This document shows positions 18,077 through 28,001 of a DNA stretch of 64,000 nucleotides, piece after piece. Each line of letters begins with the position of its first letter. The first letter of the stretch is position 1. The stretch is from contig NZ_CP092535.1 of assembly GCF_022437945.1 (NCBI RefSeq), forward strand, positions 868,001 to 932,000. Reading direction: 5' to 3'. This stretch comes from Nocardioides sp. TF02-7. GTDB lineage: Bacteria; Actinomycetota; Actinomycetes; Propionibacteriales; Nocardioidaceae. Under the pieces are notes generated by a model. It saw only the letters and a program-made list of their open reading frames with translations, was not told the DNA's origin and ran no database searches. The translations under genes and the position numbers were made by a program.

Positions 18077-20166
18077 GTCGAGCACGGGACGGCGCGACCC
18101 GACCCGTGGTCGTGGTTGCGCGACACCGGCGCCGGCGACGTCGTGGACCACCTCACGGCGGAGCGGGCCTACTACGACTCTGCGTGCGCCCATCTGGACT
18201 CCCTGGTGTCCGAGCTCGGCTCCGAGATGGCCTCGCGGTTGCCTCCGACGGAGCTGTCGCCCCCCGTGGCAGCGTTCCCGCTTTCCTACTACACCGAGCA
18301 CGCCGCTGGTGAGGAATATCCGGTTCTGCACCGACGATTTCGCACCCCCGGCCCACATGATGAGACGAATTCCCTCTTCAGAAGGCAAAATCTCAACGAT
18401 TTTCGCGTCGAGGCGGTGCTCGACGTCGGAGCGCTCGGCGACGACAGCGGCTACCTCGCCCTCGGCCTGACCATCGTCTCCCCCGACGAGGACCTGCTCG
18501 CCTACTCCGTCGACACGGTCGGCGACGAGGTCTACCGGCTCCGGTTCCGCGACCTGCGCACCGGCGAGGACCTGCCCGACGAGGTGCCCCGCACCTACTA
18601 CGGCGGCGCCTGGAGCGCCGACTCGGCCACGTTCTTCTACACCGTCCACGACGAGGTCTACCGGCCGTTCCAGGTCTGGAGCCACCGGATCGGCACCCCG
18701 GTCGCCGACGACCGGCTCGTGCTCGAGGAGCCAGACCGGGCCTACGAGCTGCACCTGCGGGCCAGCCGCAGCGGCGACCTGGTCGTCGTCCTGAGCGAGA
18801 GCCGGACGACGAGCGAGGTGTGGTGCATCGACGCGCACCGGCCCGACGCCCGGCCGTGGTCGGCCGGTGGCCGGCGCCACGGCGTCGTCTACCGCGCCGA
18901 GCACGTCCGCGACGACGCCGGCGGCCCGGGCCACCTGCTGCTGGTGACCGACGACCGGGCCCCCGGAGCTCCGGGTGGTGCGCGCGCCCCGTGCCGCTGG
19001 CCGGCGACCAGGACTGGACGACGTGGACCGAGGTCCGCGCCGGGCGGCCGGACGAGCGGGTCGAGCGGGTCGACGCCTTCGCCGGCCACGTCGTCCTCAG
19101 CGTGCGCTCGGGATGGGAGCACCGGCTGCGCCTGCTGCCGCACGACGACCTCGGGGGCGACGGCGTCCTGGTGAGCAGCCGGTTCCCGTGCGGCGCGGTG
19201 CACCTCGCCCGCAGCACCGACTACGCCGCCACCGCCGTCGTTGTCGTCGACCGCGCGCACGTGCAGCCGGAGGTGTGGCGCCGGGTCGACCTGGCCACCG
19301 GCCGCGAGTCGGACGTCGGCGGGCAGGTGGCGCCCGGCCACGACCCCGGCCGCTACGTCACCGAGCGGCTCGCCTTCCCCCTCCGCCGACGGCACGGCGG
19401 TGCCGGTGACGGTGGTCCGCCACCGCGACGTGCCCCTCGACGGGACGGCACCCGCCCTGCTCTACGCCTACGGCGCCTACGAGTACACGTTCGAGCCCGA
19501 CTTCGACCCCGCGCTGCCCAGCCTGCTCGACCGCGGCGTGGTCTTCGGGCACGTCCACGTGCGCGGCGGCGGCGAGGGCGGGCGCCGGTGGTGGCTGGCG
19601 GGCCGGCTCGAGCACAAGCAGAACACCTTCACCGACCACTGCGCCGTCGCCGACGGCCTCGCCGGAGGCCACGTCGACGGGCGCGGATCGCGACCCGGGG
19701 CCTCAGCGCGGGCGGCCTGCTCCAGGGTGCCGTCCTCAGCCAGCGGCCCGACCGATGGCGGGCGGTCGTCGCGGAGGTGCCGTTCGTCGACGTCGTCACC
19801 ACGATGCTCGACGACACGGTCCCGCTCACGGTCAACGAGTGGGAGGAGTGGGGCGACCCGCACCGGCCCGAGGACCACGCCTGGATGCTCGCCTACTCCC
19901 CCTACGACAACCTGCCACCGGTCGGCGTACGACCCGACCTGCTGGTGACCGGTGCCCTGCACGACCCGCGGGTGGGGGTGCACGAGCCGGCCAAGTGGGT
20001 CGCCGCGCTGCGGGCGAGCGACACCGCGTGGGCGCCGCGGTGCCTGTTCCGCTGCGAGGTCGGTGCCGGCGCCCACGACGGGCCGTCCGGCCGCTACGGC
20101 CACCTGGCCTACGAGGCGGAGGTCTACGCATGGGTGCTCGACCGGCTCGGGGTGGTCGCCCCGTGA
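18038..20166 (+). CDS. S9 prolyl oligopeptidase, oligopeptidase B-like
   Basis: Serine peptidase of about 709 residues: an N-terminal beta-propeller (SYYTEHAAGEEYPV..., LLAYSVDTVGDE) and a C-terminal alpha/beta hydrolase. The nucleophile is in TRGLSAGGLLQGAV, the acid in GALHDPRVGV, and the His in GAGAHDGPSGR; GGGEGGRRWW matches the family. It cleaves short peptides in the cytoplasm. Frame slips lie near 18970, 19385 and 19670. It is transcribed divergently from the dpp importer and overlaps the next gene by GTGA, so it probably digests imported peptides. Bases 18300-18410 are conspicuously AT-richer than the rest. Confidence 0.88.
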
Positions 20167-21543
20167 CCGGCTCGACGGGCCCCACGGGCATCGATCTGGC
20201 CGAGGAGACGCTCCGGGTCGCGCGCGACCTGATCCGCATCGACACCAGCAACGCGCCCGCCGAGCACCTGGGCCGGCCGCCGGGCGAGGAGACCCTGGCC
20301 GCGGAGTACCTCCACGGCTACCTCACCGGCCACGGCGTCGAGTGCGAGCTGGTCGCCCGGGACGAGCGGCGGGCCAACCTCGTGGCGCGCATCCCGGGGT
20401 CCGGCGACGCCCCGTCGCTGGCCTTCGTCGGCCACACCGACGTGGTGCCGGCCGACGCCCGCGACTGGACCCACCCGCCGTTCGCGGCCGTCGTCACCGA
20501 CGACGGCTGGCTGCACGGACGCGGCGCCGTCGACATGAAGGGCGAGGTGGCCGCCCGCGCGGTCGCGATGGCGGCGCTCGCGCGGTCCGGCTTCCGGCCG
20601 CGCGGCGACCTGTGGCTGCTGGCCGTCGCCGACGAGGAGGACGGCATGTACGACGTCGGCATGCGGTGGCTGCTCGAGGAGCGACCCGACATCCGGCCGG
20701 CGATGGCCGTCAACGAGGGCGGCGGCGAGCGGCTGCCGCTCACCGACGGCCGGGTGGTCGTGCCCGTCGGCGTCGGCGAAGGGCACCTACCCCGTGCGGG
20801 TCAGCGCCGTCGGCGAGGCCGGCCACGCGTCGACGCCGTCGATCGGCCGCAACGCCGTGCCGCTGCTCGGGAGGTGCTGCGCCGTGTCGGCGCGGGGATG
20901 CCCGCCGCCCAGCCCTCGCCGCTGCTCGAGCGCACCCTCGAGGTGCTCCTCGGGTCGGTGCCGGCCGACCTCGCCGAGGGGGCGGAGCGGGCCGGCAGGC
21001 TGCACCCGGCCCTCGCCCACCTGCTGCCCGCGCTCACGGGCACCACGATGGCGCCGACGATGGTCGGCGGGTCCAGCAAGCGCAACGTGATGCCCGCCCG
21101 GGCCTGGGTCGAGCTCGACTGCCGGATCCTGCCGGGCACGACCGCCGACGAGGTCGAGCGGGCCGTCCGTGACCGGCTCGGCCACGACCTGCCCTACGAG
21201 CTCGACTGGCCCGAGCACCTCGTCGCGGGCAGCAGCTCGCCGGAGTCCCTCCCCGCTGATGGACGCCATCGCGGCGACGATGGCGGAGGTGGCGCCGGCC
21301 GGGCCGGACGGGTCGCCCGTGGAGCCGGCCGCGCTGCTCCCGCTGCTCGGCACCGGGTTCACCGACTCCGTCTACCTGCGCGCCGGGGCCGGCACCACGG
21401 CGTACGGCTTCAACCCCTACGTGCACACCCCGGCCGACGTGCTGGAGGCCGGCTACCACAACGCCGACGAGCGCATCCACGTCGCCGACCTGGCCCTGTC
21501 GGCCCGGTTCCACGTCGCGCTCGCGCAACGGGTGCTCGGGTGA
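20163..21543 (+). CDS. M20-family metallopeptidase/deacylase
   Basis: About 460 residues. Zinc ligands and catalytic acids of the M20 family are visible: FVGHTDVVPA, GRGAVDMKGE and VADEEDGMYD, with the second ligand set in FNPYVHTPADV near the end. The dimerisation domain lies between, around VSAVGEAGHASTPSIG. Members include ArgE, DapE and carboxypeptidases that hydrolyse N-acyl amino acids or dipeptides. The GTG start overlaps the S9 peptidase stop, and the gene's own stop overlaps the next start. Frame slips lie near 20783, 20870 and 21252. Substrate inferred only as a peptide or acyl-amino acid. Confidence 0.88.
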
Positions 21544-22466
21544 GCGCGGCCGGCTCGGTGATGACGGTCCGCGGGCCGGTCGCCGCGGACGCGCTCGGGG
21601 TGGTGCTGCCGCACGAGCACCTCTTCAGCGACCTGCTCGTGGAGTACCGCGCGGCCGGCCTCCTCGACGACGAGGCGCTGGCCGTGCAGGAGCTCGGCCG
21701 GTACGCCGCCGCCGGCGGCGGCACGCTCGTCGACCTCACCACCGACGAGATCGGGCGCGACCCCGCCGCGCTGCGGCGGGTGTCGGAGGCGACCGGCGTG
21801 CACGTCGTGATGGGTTGCGGGCACTACCGCGACCCCTACCTCGACCGGGCCTGGTTCGACCGCACCTCGGTCGACGAGATCGCCGCCGCGATGGTCGCGG
21901 AGATCACCGACGGGGTGGGCCCGGAACGGGTCCGGCCCGGGATCATCGGTGAGATCGGCTGCGACCAGGGCCACCTCTCCGCGGCGGAGGAGCGCTCGTT
22001 CCGGGCGGCCGCCCGCGCCCACCTGGCGACCGGGCTGACCATCTCCACCCACGCCGCCCGCCGGCCGGTCGGGCTCGACCAGCTCGCCGTGCTCGAGCAC
22101 GAGGGCGTCGACCCCCGCCGCGTCGTCGTCGGGCACTGCGACACCGTGCCGCGGCCGGCGTACCACCTCGAGCTCGCGCGGAGCGGCTGCTTCGTCCAGC
22201 TCGACGGCTTCGGCTCCGACGGCGGCCACTACGAGGACCGCGCCCTCGGCTACCTCGAGGCGCTGGCCGAGGCCGGCCACCTGCGCCAGCTGCTCCTCAG
22301 CCACGACGTCTTCCTCCCGCAGCACCTGCACGCCCACGGCGGCACCGGCTACGACCACCTCCTCGTCGAGGTCGTCCCCCGCCTCCGCCAGCGCGGCTTC
22401 ACCGACGACGACCTGCACACCCTGCTCGTCGACAACCCCCGCCGCGCTCTGACCGGCGAGCCGTAG
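21540..22466 (+). CDS. Phosphotriesterase-family (Php/PLL-like) metal hydrolase
   Basis: A 308-residue amidohydrolase-superfamily TIM barrel. Metal ligands are LPHEHLFSD (HxH), a bridging Glu in GEIGCDQG in place of the carboxylated Lys of classic phosphotriesterases, TISTHAAR, VVGHCDT and the final Asp in LSHDVFLP. The Glu variant is typical of Php-like proteins whose natural substrates are mostly unknown (lactones or esters are possible). The GTG start overlaps the M20 stop. No frame errors. It completes a three-gene operon divergent from the peptide importer. Confidence 0.88.
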   Translation: MSAAGSVMTVRGPVAADALGVVLPHEHLFSDLLVEYRAAGLLDDEALAVQELGRYAAAGGGTLVDLTTDEIGRDPAALRRVSEATGVHVVMGCGHYRDPYLDRAWFDRTSVDEIAAAMVAEITDGVGPERVRPGIIGEIGCDQGHLSAAEERSFRAAARAHLATGLTISTHAARRPVGLDQLAVLEHEGVDPRRVVVGHCDTVPRPAYHLELARSGCFVQLDGFGSDGGHYEDRALGYLEALAEAGHLRQLLLSHDVFLPQHLHAHGGTGYDHLLVEVVPRLRQRGFTDDDLHTLLVDNPRRALTGEP

Positions 22467-22609
22467 GCGGCGGACCGAGCAGCGCGGACGCTCGCCCGTG
22501 CCACCCGGGGACGTCATACGGATCGTGGGCGATCGCCCTCGGGGCGCATGACGTCCGCGGCTGGGGACGGTTGTCGGCGACTGAGGAAGAACGAGCAGCG
22601 TGGGCGCTC
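22467..22609. other. Gene-free stretch with nested dyad and direct repeats
   Basis: No gene seen. GGACGTCAT (22509-22517) pairs with ATGACGTCC (22548-22556), and the palindrome GGGCGATCGCCC lies inside at 22527-22538; this may terminate the phosphotriesterase operon. A 20-base direct repeat starting GAGCAGCG occurs at 22477-22496 and again at 22593-22612 with two mismatches, the second copy reaching the edge of the inverted repeat described next. Confidence 0.5.
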
Positions 22610-22709
22610 GCCGCGGGGGTCGCGGCGCTTGGTTGATTGCTCCGACCGTGCGCCAGGTGGCTTGGGGTCGTCGTTCTGTGGTCGGGGCAGAAGCGAGGGG
22701 TTGTGCGGT
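22610..22709. repeat. Left inverted repeat of the DUF222-HNH element
   Basis: Shares with the right copy, on the opposite strand, a block of about 35 bases with one mismatch containing GCGGCGCTTGGTTGATTGCT and ending TCCGACCG. Further shared blocks are GGGTCGTCGTTCTG, GGTCGGGG and AGGGGTTG.GCGG. Confidence 0.8.
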
Positions 22710-22814
22710 TGATCGCGGTCACCTGGTGACGGGGATCCACCGCGCAGGCCCGCGAGGCGGTGACCGGGCATGCCGCTGGCCCCGCCGAGTCGGGCGGGGT
22801 GCTGGGCGCGGTGC

Positions 22815-24227
22815 CTATTGCTCGGGCGGGTCGGTGCCGGCGTCGTCACCGGGGTCGAGGGCCCGGGTGACGGCGGCGGTGACGAGGTAGCGGTGCCGAG
22901 ACGGGCTGGTCCACAGGTACACCGTCGGGGCGAGGCGTTCGTAGCTCCAGCCGGCATGGGTCTTGGCCCGATGATGACCGCGACACAGGGCTGCCAAGTT
23001 GCACGGACACGTCACGCCACCGTGGGCGTGCGGCTGGATGTGGTCGACGTCGCTGCGTTCGGCGCGCTTGGCGCACCCGGGGAACACGCACTTGTGGTCA
23101 CGCTGGACCACGGTCCGGCGGTGGCGGTCGGGCACTTCGTAGGCGTCGACCGGCTCGCAGCCGGCGAGGTCGAGGACCGGGCGGACGATGATCCGCCCCG
23201 CCGCACCACACCACTGACGGATCTGCTCGGCGGTGACGGGAACCTGCAGGTTCTGCAACCGACCGACGCACGCCCCTTCGGATGCGGCGGCGTCGTCGCT
23301 GAGGGCGGTGTCGGTGAGGTGGACGAACAGCTCGATGCCGCGTCCGCCGACCGGGCGCGGGTGCTCCGGCTGGTCGCCGTCAGCGTCGTCGCCGGCGAGG
23401 TCGAGGGTGAGCTGGTCGCGGGCGATCTCACCGACCGCCTTCGCCCGGCGGACGTCGAGGGAGTCCTCATCGCCGAGTGACGCGAGCTCCTTCGCCTTCG
23501 CGGCAACCGCGCGCTCGAGATCCATCGCGTCGGCGGTGTCGAGGACGCCGTCGACCGGCACCACACCCTCGGTGCCGGCGTGGTCGAGGTCGATGTCGAA
23601 CCGTCGAGACTCCTCCGCACGCCGGCGGCGGGCCTCGGCGAGGTCGGGCTGGAACCGGGTGATCGCCTCCTCGACGAGCCGGTCGATCTGCGCCCACGAA
23701 CACCCCGCCACGAACGAGGCGAGGTGATGGTCCACGAAACCGACGGCCGCCTCGTTCAGGAGGCGGGTCTGGTCCGCGATCCGCAGCGCCTTCCACACCG
23801 GCACCACACCTTCTTCGACCTTGGCCCAGACCTGCGGCAGCCGATGGGCCAGCTCGACGACGCAACCCACGTAGGACCGAGCCGAATCGAGAGACCGGCC
23901 GAGGATCGGTGCGAGCTCGATGATCGCGAAGTCGCTGACCAACGGCGCACCCTCACCCGCCACAGGGGAGCCGGTGTCGAGCCCCCGCTCGGTCAACGTC
24001 GCCGCGCCCTCGGTGGTGGGGATGGTGTTGAGGTTGGCCCAGTGCGCGACCCGCTGGACCAGGGCGAGCTCGCGGGCCGCGATCACCGCCCGGTCCTCCG
24101 CGACGAGGTCGAGCAGCTCGTGGGTGAACGTCTTCACCGGCACCTCGGCGACCGCAGGCTCGGTCTCGACCACCCGCGCCGCAGTCGCGGCGGGGAGGTC
24201 GAAGAGCGGCGCGGTCCCGAGTTCCAT
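22815..24227 (-). CDS. DUF222 domain HNH endonuclease (13E12 repeat family)
   Basis: 470 residues, uninterrupted. Residues from about 30 to 330 form the helical DUF222 domain. The C-terminus holds an HNH nuclease: CVFPGCAKRAERSDVDHIQP supplies two zinc Cys and the DH pair, an Asn lies in TCPCNLAALC, and the closing CRGHHRAKTH completes it. The family is abundant and repeated in actinobacterial genomes; the 13E12 proteins of M. tuberculosis are the best-known members. It sits alone between long inverted repeats, unlike neighbouring operonic genes. Start ATG 24227 is chosen as the first Met of the family-like N-terminus. Confidence 0.9.
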   Translation of the reverse strand: MELGTAPLFDLPAATAARVVETEPAVAEVPVKTFTHELLDLVAEDRAVIAARELALVQRVAHWANLNTIPTTEGAATLTERGLDTGSPVAGEGAPLVSDFAIIELAPILGRSLDSARSYVGCVVELAHRLPQVWAKVEEGVVPVWKALRIADQTRLLNEAAVGFVDHHLASFVAGCSWAQIDRLVEEAITRFQPDLAEARRRRAEESRRFDIDLDHAGTEGVVPVDGVLDTADAMDLERAVAAKAKELASLGDEDSLDVRRAKAVGEIARDQLTLDLAGDDADGDQPEHPRPVGGRGIELFVHLTDTALSDDAAASEGACVGRLQNLQVPVTAEQIRQWCGAAGRIIVRPVLDLAGCEPVDAYEVPDRHRRTVVQRDHKCVFPGCAKRAERSDVDHIQPHAHGGVTCPCNLAALCRGHHRAKTHAGWSYERLAPTVYLWTSPSRHRYLVTAAVTRALDPGDDAGTDPPEQ

Positions 24228-24370
24228 GAGACCTAGTCAACACGCCGCCACCGACACCGCCAGGTGCTCAGAACCCCGCTGTGGAAAGGGAATCGGCACA
24301 TCGATGCCTGTGGACGACAAGTGGGCCGAACACCCCGTCGTCACCCCCGCGACGCCGCCGGCCGACAACG

Positions 24371-24478
24371 CCGCGCAACCCCTCGTCGTACCCGTCTCGT
24401 CCCCGACCCCAGAACGACGACCCGAGGCAGCCCGGCAACCGGTCGGAGCAATCAACCAAGCGCCGCGACCACCGCGGC
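24371..24478. repeat. Right inverted repeat of the DUF222-HNH element
   Basis: Reverse-complement counterpart of the left repeat, somewhat longer because of an insertion between the GTCGGGG and GAGGGGTTG blocks. It ends 32 bases before the msrB stop, in the gene-free stretch 24228-24510. Confidence 0.8.
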
Positions 24479-24510
24479 GCGCAACCGGCTTCCTCGTCCT
24501 AGGACAAGAT

Positions 24511-24916
24511 TCAGCTAGCGTCAGCCGGCTCGAGCGTCAGGCTGATCGAGTTGATGCAGTAGCGGTCGCCGGTGGGGGTGCCGTAGCCGTCGGGGAAGAC
24601 GTGACCGAGGTGGGAGCCGCAGTTGGCGCAGCGCACCTCGGTGCGGACCATGCCGTGCGAGCGGTCCTCGATGTACTCGATGGTGTCGCTGACCGGCTGG
24701 TAGAAGCTCGGCCACCCGCAGCCGGAGTGGAACTTGGTGTCGGACTCGAACAGCTTGGCCTGGCAGGCCTTGCAGCGGTAGACGCCCTTGGTCTCGGTGT
24801 CGTTGTACTCACCGGTGAAGGCCCGCTCGGTGCCGGCCTGGCGGAGCACGGCGTACTCCTCGGGGAGTGAGCTCCTGGCGCCACTCCTCGTCCGTCTTCT
24901 CGACGTTGTAACCCAT
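24511..24916 (-). CDS. msrB: Peptide-methionine (R)-S-oxide reductase MsrB
   Basis: 134 residues after repair. MsrB reduces the R epimer of methionine sulfoxide in proteins. Zinc Cys pairs are CKAC and CANC, the substrate region is [13 protein letters not shown], and the catalytic Cys is in [10 protein letters not shown]. The start is ATG 24916 ([16 protein letters not shown]). An extra C near 24865 shifts frame just before the conserved part. Its stop lies immediately beside the outer end of the DUF222-HNH element, so the element inserted close to but not into this gene. Confidence 0.93.
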
Positions 24917-24969
24917 GGTGTCGAGGCTACCCGCGCACACCAGTGACGGGCACCACGCCGGACGGCCGC

Positions 24970-25872
24970 TCAGCCGTCGACCGGGACCAGCGCGGAGCTG
25001 ATCACGACCGTGCCCTCCCCGTAGGTCTGGTCGGCCCACGCCTGCAGCGTCCCGTCGTCGAACACCACGGAGGCGTCGACCGGGTGGGAGCTGCCGCCGT
25101 AGGACAGGACACCGGGAAGGTCACCGAGCTCGTGCCCGATCCGGCGGATCTCGTGGGCCGTCATCGCCGCTTCCGAGACGCACAGCGGGCCGCCCCAGAC
25201 CTCACGAATCGCCGCCTCGGCAGCGGCGAGGTCGTCGGTGACGGAGACGTTGAGGATCGTGTGCCGCGGGTCGTTCATCGCGAGCTCCCCCTCGATGCCG
25301 CTCGGCCCCGCGTCGGCTGCCGGGTTGATCGACTGGTCGAGCCACAGCCCGCCGAAACCCGGCAACCGCTCGGCGAGGCGGATCGCCGCCTGCTGCGCCC
25401 GTTCGGTCGTCGTCGCCTCGTCGACCGGCGCCCAGCCGCCCGCGGGCTCCGGGCACGGCGTGTGCCAGACGGGCTCGTCGGGGACGGGAGGGGTGTCGTG
25501 CTCCCTCGCCGGGACCACCTCGGTCGGGGTGAGCGCGGTCCCGTCGAAGCTGCCGGTGACCACGAAGTCGCCCCAGCGGGTGCCGGAGCGGGCCTCGAAG
25601 TCACCGCGGTGAGCCGCCCAGTCCCAGCCGAGGAGGCGTGGTCCGCCGCACTGGGGCGGCAGCGACTCCATCACCCCGGCCAGGCAGAGCTCCGGGCCGT
25701 CGCCGTCGTCGAGGACGGTCACCGGTCCCCCGGTGGTGACCACGCCGTCGGCGGCAGGGACCTCGGTCGGCATCGAGGCGGGCGGGGTCGGCGGGTCCGA
25801 CGCAGCGGGAGCGGACGGCTCGCTGCCGCAACCGGCGAGGGCGAGGAGGACGACGAGCGGCAGCAGCCTCAT
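24970..25872 (-). CDS. Putative lipoprotein
   Basis: 300 residues with a type II signal peptide: a basic MR, a hydrophobic Leu/Val stretch and the lipobox LALAGC, giving a membrane-anchored exported protein. A Pro/Ser/Ala-rich linker (residues 18-45) is followed by an unrecognised globular domain with several Cys (for example ELCLAG, PPQCGG, HTPCPEPAGG, PLCVSEA), possibly disulfide-bonded. It is 36 bases downstream of hemQ on the same strand. No function assigned. Confidence 0.75.
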   Translation of the reverse strand: MRLLPLVVLLALAGCGSEPSAPAASDPPTPPASMPTEVPAADGVVTTGGPVTVLDDGDGPELCLAGVMESLPPQCGGPRLLGWDWAAHRGDFEARSGTRWGDFVVTGSFDGTALTPTEVVPAREHDTPPVPDEPVWHTPCPEPAGGWAPVDEATTTERAQQAAIRLAERLPGFGGLWLDQSINPAADAGPSGIEGELAMNDPRHTILNVSVTDDLAAAEAAIREVWGGPLCVSEAAMTAHEIRRIGHELGDLPGVLSYGGSSHPVDASVVFDDGTLQAWADQTYGEGTVVISSALVPVDG

Positions 25873-25908
25873 GGTCGTACGACGCCGCGGACCGGCTGCC
25901 GGTTCCCG

Positions 25909-26634
25909 CTAGGGCAGCCGGTCGACCAGGTCGCCGACGGTGACCCGCCGGCCGGTGTAGAACGGCACCTCCTCGCGGACGTGGCGGCGGGTCTCGGAGC
26001 CGCGCAGGTGCCGCATCAGGTCGACGATCCGGGTGAGGTCGTCGGACTCGAACGCGAGGATCCACTCGTAGTCGCCGAGGGCGAAGCTCGGCACGGTGTT
26101 GGCGCGGACGTCGGGGTAGTCGCGGGCCATCCGGCCGTGCTCGGCGAGCAGCCGGCGGCGCTCGCCGTCCTCGAGGAGGTACCACTCGTAGGAGCGGACG
26201 AACGGGTAGACCGCGACGTAGGCGTGGGCGCGCTCGTCGGCCAGGAACGCCGGCAGGTGGCTGCGGTTGAACTCGGCCGGGCGGTGCAACGCCATCTGGG
26301 ACCAGACGGGCGCGAGCCGCGAGCCGAGCGCGGTGCGGCGGAGCCGGTGGTAGGCGTCCTGCAGCTGGTCGCTCGACGCGGCGTGCCACCAGACCATCAG
26401 GTCGGCGTCGGCGCGGAGGCCGGCGACGTCGTAGGTGCCGCGGACGACGACGTCGTCGGCGGCGAGGTCGGCGAGGAGCTGCTCGACCTCGGCCGCCTCG
26501 TTCTTGCGGACCACGTCGTCCTCGCCCAGCGGCCGATCGAGCCGGAAGACCGACCACATGGTGAACCGGACGGTCTCGTTGAGCTCGTTGATCTTCGCTG
26601 CGTTGGACTTGATGTCGGCCTGCGGGTCGCTCAT
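25909..26634 (-). CDS. hemQ: Coproheme decarboxylase HemQ (chlorite-dismutase family)
   Basis: 241 residues. HemQ decarboxylates coproheme III to heme b, the last step of the coproporphyrin-dependent pathway used by Gram-positive bacteria. The family core is clear: MWSVFRL at the start, DLMVWWHA, the active-site Tyr segment [12 protein letters not shown], and [14 protein letters not shown]. It lacks the Arg context that defines true chlorite dismutases, as far as can be judged by eye. hemY and hemE occur elsewhere in the window on the same strand. The start is ATG 26634, four bases after the upstream serine-hydrolase stop. Confidence 0.93.
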   Translation of the reverse strand: MSDPQADIKSNAAKINELNETVRFTMWSVFRLDRPLGEDDVVRKNEAAEVEQLLADLAADDVVVRGTYDVAGLRADADLMVWWHAASSDQLQDAYHRLRRTALGSRLAPVWSQMALHRPAEFNRSHLPAFLADERAHAYVAVYPFVRSYEWYLLEDGERRRLLAEHGRMARDYPDVRANTVPSFALGDYEWILAFESDDLTRIVDLMRHLRGSETRRHVREEVPFYTGRRVTVGDLVDRLP

Positions 26635-26638
26635 GCCG

Positions 26639-27977
26639 TCATTGTCCCCCCGCGCCCATGACGAGCGGCACCCGCGTCGCCCGGCCGTCGATGCCGACCC
26701 GGTCGCGGGGGCCGGGGTCGGCGGGAGCCGTCCGGCGGGCACCGCCGGGGCACATCCCGGCGAAGGCCGTGTGGACGAACCCGTGCAGCAGCCGCTGCTG
26801 CCGGAGGAAGCGCTGGGTGCCGTAGGCGCGGCCGGTCATCGCGATCGTCACCTGCCGGTGGCGTCCTGCGGCGAACGACCACGTGAACGTCCCCCAGGAG
26901 GCGCCGTCGTGACCGTGGAGGACGTCCGGGCCGGTCCGGCAGGGACTGGGCAACCGGTAGCTGCCCAGGCCGTACTCGCCCTCGATGGGATCGGGGGTGA
27001 CCACCGATCGCATCCGCTTGCGCATCTCCGGTCCGATCAACCGGCCGCGGACGAGGGCACGGTGGAACCGGTCGAGGTCGTGGGCGGTGGAGACCAAGGC
27101 GCCGGCGGCGGAGAACATCGACGGGTGGCTCCGGCGCAGGTCGAGCACCCGGCCGCCGCTGTGGGCGTACTCGGCGAGCCGCGGCGGGCCCAGCCCGCGG
27201 GTCCGGGCGTAGTAGCTGTCGCGCATGCCGGCCGGACGCAGCACCCGGTTGCGGAGGAGGCGGGGGTACGGCGTGCCGGTCGCGCGCTCGAGCATGAGCG
27301 CGACGACGACGTAGCCGGTGTTGCTGTAGTGGAAGTCGGTGCCCGGCTCGAAGACCCAGGGCTCCTGCTGGGCGCGGGCCACGAGCCCGCGGTCGGTGTA
27401 GCGGCGGCTGATCACCCGCAGGAGCTCGCGGTCGGACTCCACCGAGGAGACGAGCGCGCTGACCGCGTCGGGCATGCCGCTCGTGTGGCTCAGCAGCTGG
27501 CGGAGCGTGACGTCGCCGCGGCCGGGCCAGAGGCCGGGGAGGACGTCGCCGATCGTGGTCCGCAGGGTCCACCGGCCGCGCTCGACCAGCTGCAGAGCCA
27601 GCACGCTGGTGAGCATCTTGTTGACGCTGGCGGCGCGGAACCGGGCATCCGCACGCGCGGGTCGTCGCGGGTCGCGGTGCGCGGCACCCCAGGCCTCGTG
27701 CCAGTGCCGCCCGCCCCACACCACCTCGGCGGTGACGCCGATGGCACCGGCGTCGCGGAGCCGCTCGGCGATCCGGTGCAGCTGGCGCACTGGGATCCCC
27801 GCCCTCGGGGCGCTGCGCTCCCTGCGTGTACGCCGGGTCGGCCGCAGCCGGCCGGCTCGCGGGGGGCGCCGGGGTCGGCGTGGGCGGTGGTCGCGGCCGC
27901 GGTGGCCACGAGGGCGCCGGCCACCAGCGCGACCACCGGCCCCTGCGGACGGCGGACGGGTGCTTCGGTGCGGTCAC
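26639..27977 (-). CDS. Exported serine hydrolase (class C beta-lactamase/DD-peptidase family)
   Basis: About 445 residues. The mature domain shows the nucleophile motif [12 protein letters not shown] (SxxK), the second motif YSNTGY (YxN) and a third-motif candidate HGHDGASWG (HxG). A signal peptide is visible upstream in another frame ([22 protein letters not shown]). The proposed start is GTG 27977; at least three frame slips between 27800 and 27945 break the leader. It probably acts in the periplasm-like space on peptidoglycan peptides or esters. hemQ follows four bases later. Confidence 0.82.
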
Positions 27978-28001
27978 TGGGTCATCGCTTGGTCTCGAAG
28001 A

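Larger units (their letters stand above)
22610..24478 (-). mobile_element. REP13E12-like element: DUF222-HNH gene within inverted repeats
   Basis: A DUF222-HNH gene bounded by two imperfect inverted repeats of about 100 bases (22610-22709 and 24371-24478). Proteins of this type in Mycobacterium tuberculosis belong to the repeated 13E12 family (REP13E12). The dispersed, high-copy habit of the family and the inverted ends suggest a mobile or formerly mobile unit. No target-site duplication is evident and no transposase or integrase is present, so the mechanism is unknown. Confidence 0.6.

Noticed and set aside
22614..22812. Small gene between the phosphotriesterase gene and the DUF222 gene
   Set aside because: No open frame there has a ribosome site or recognisable protein, and most of it is the inverted repeat.
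22815..24227. Homing endonuclease within an intron or intein
   Set aside because: It is a free-standing gene between inverted repeats; no host gene is interrupted.
25909..26634. Chlorite dismutase
   Set aside because: The sequence matches actinobacterial HemQ and heme genes are present; there is no perchlorate or chlorate reductase context.
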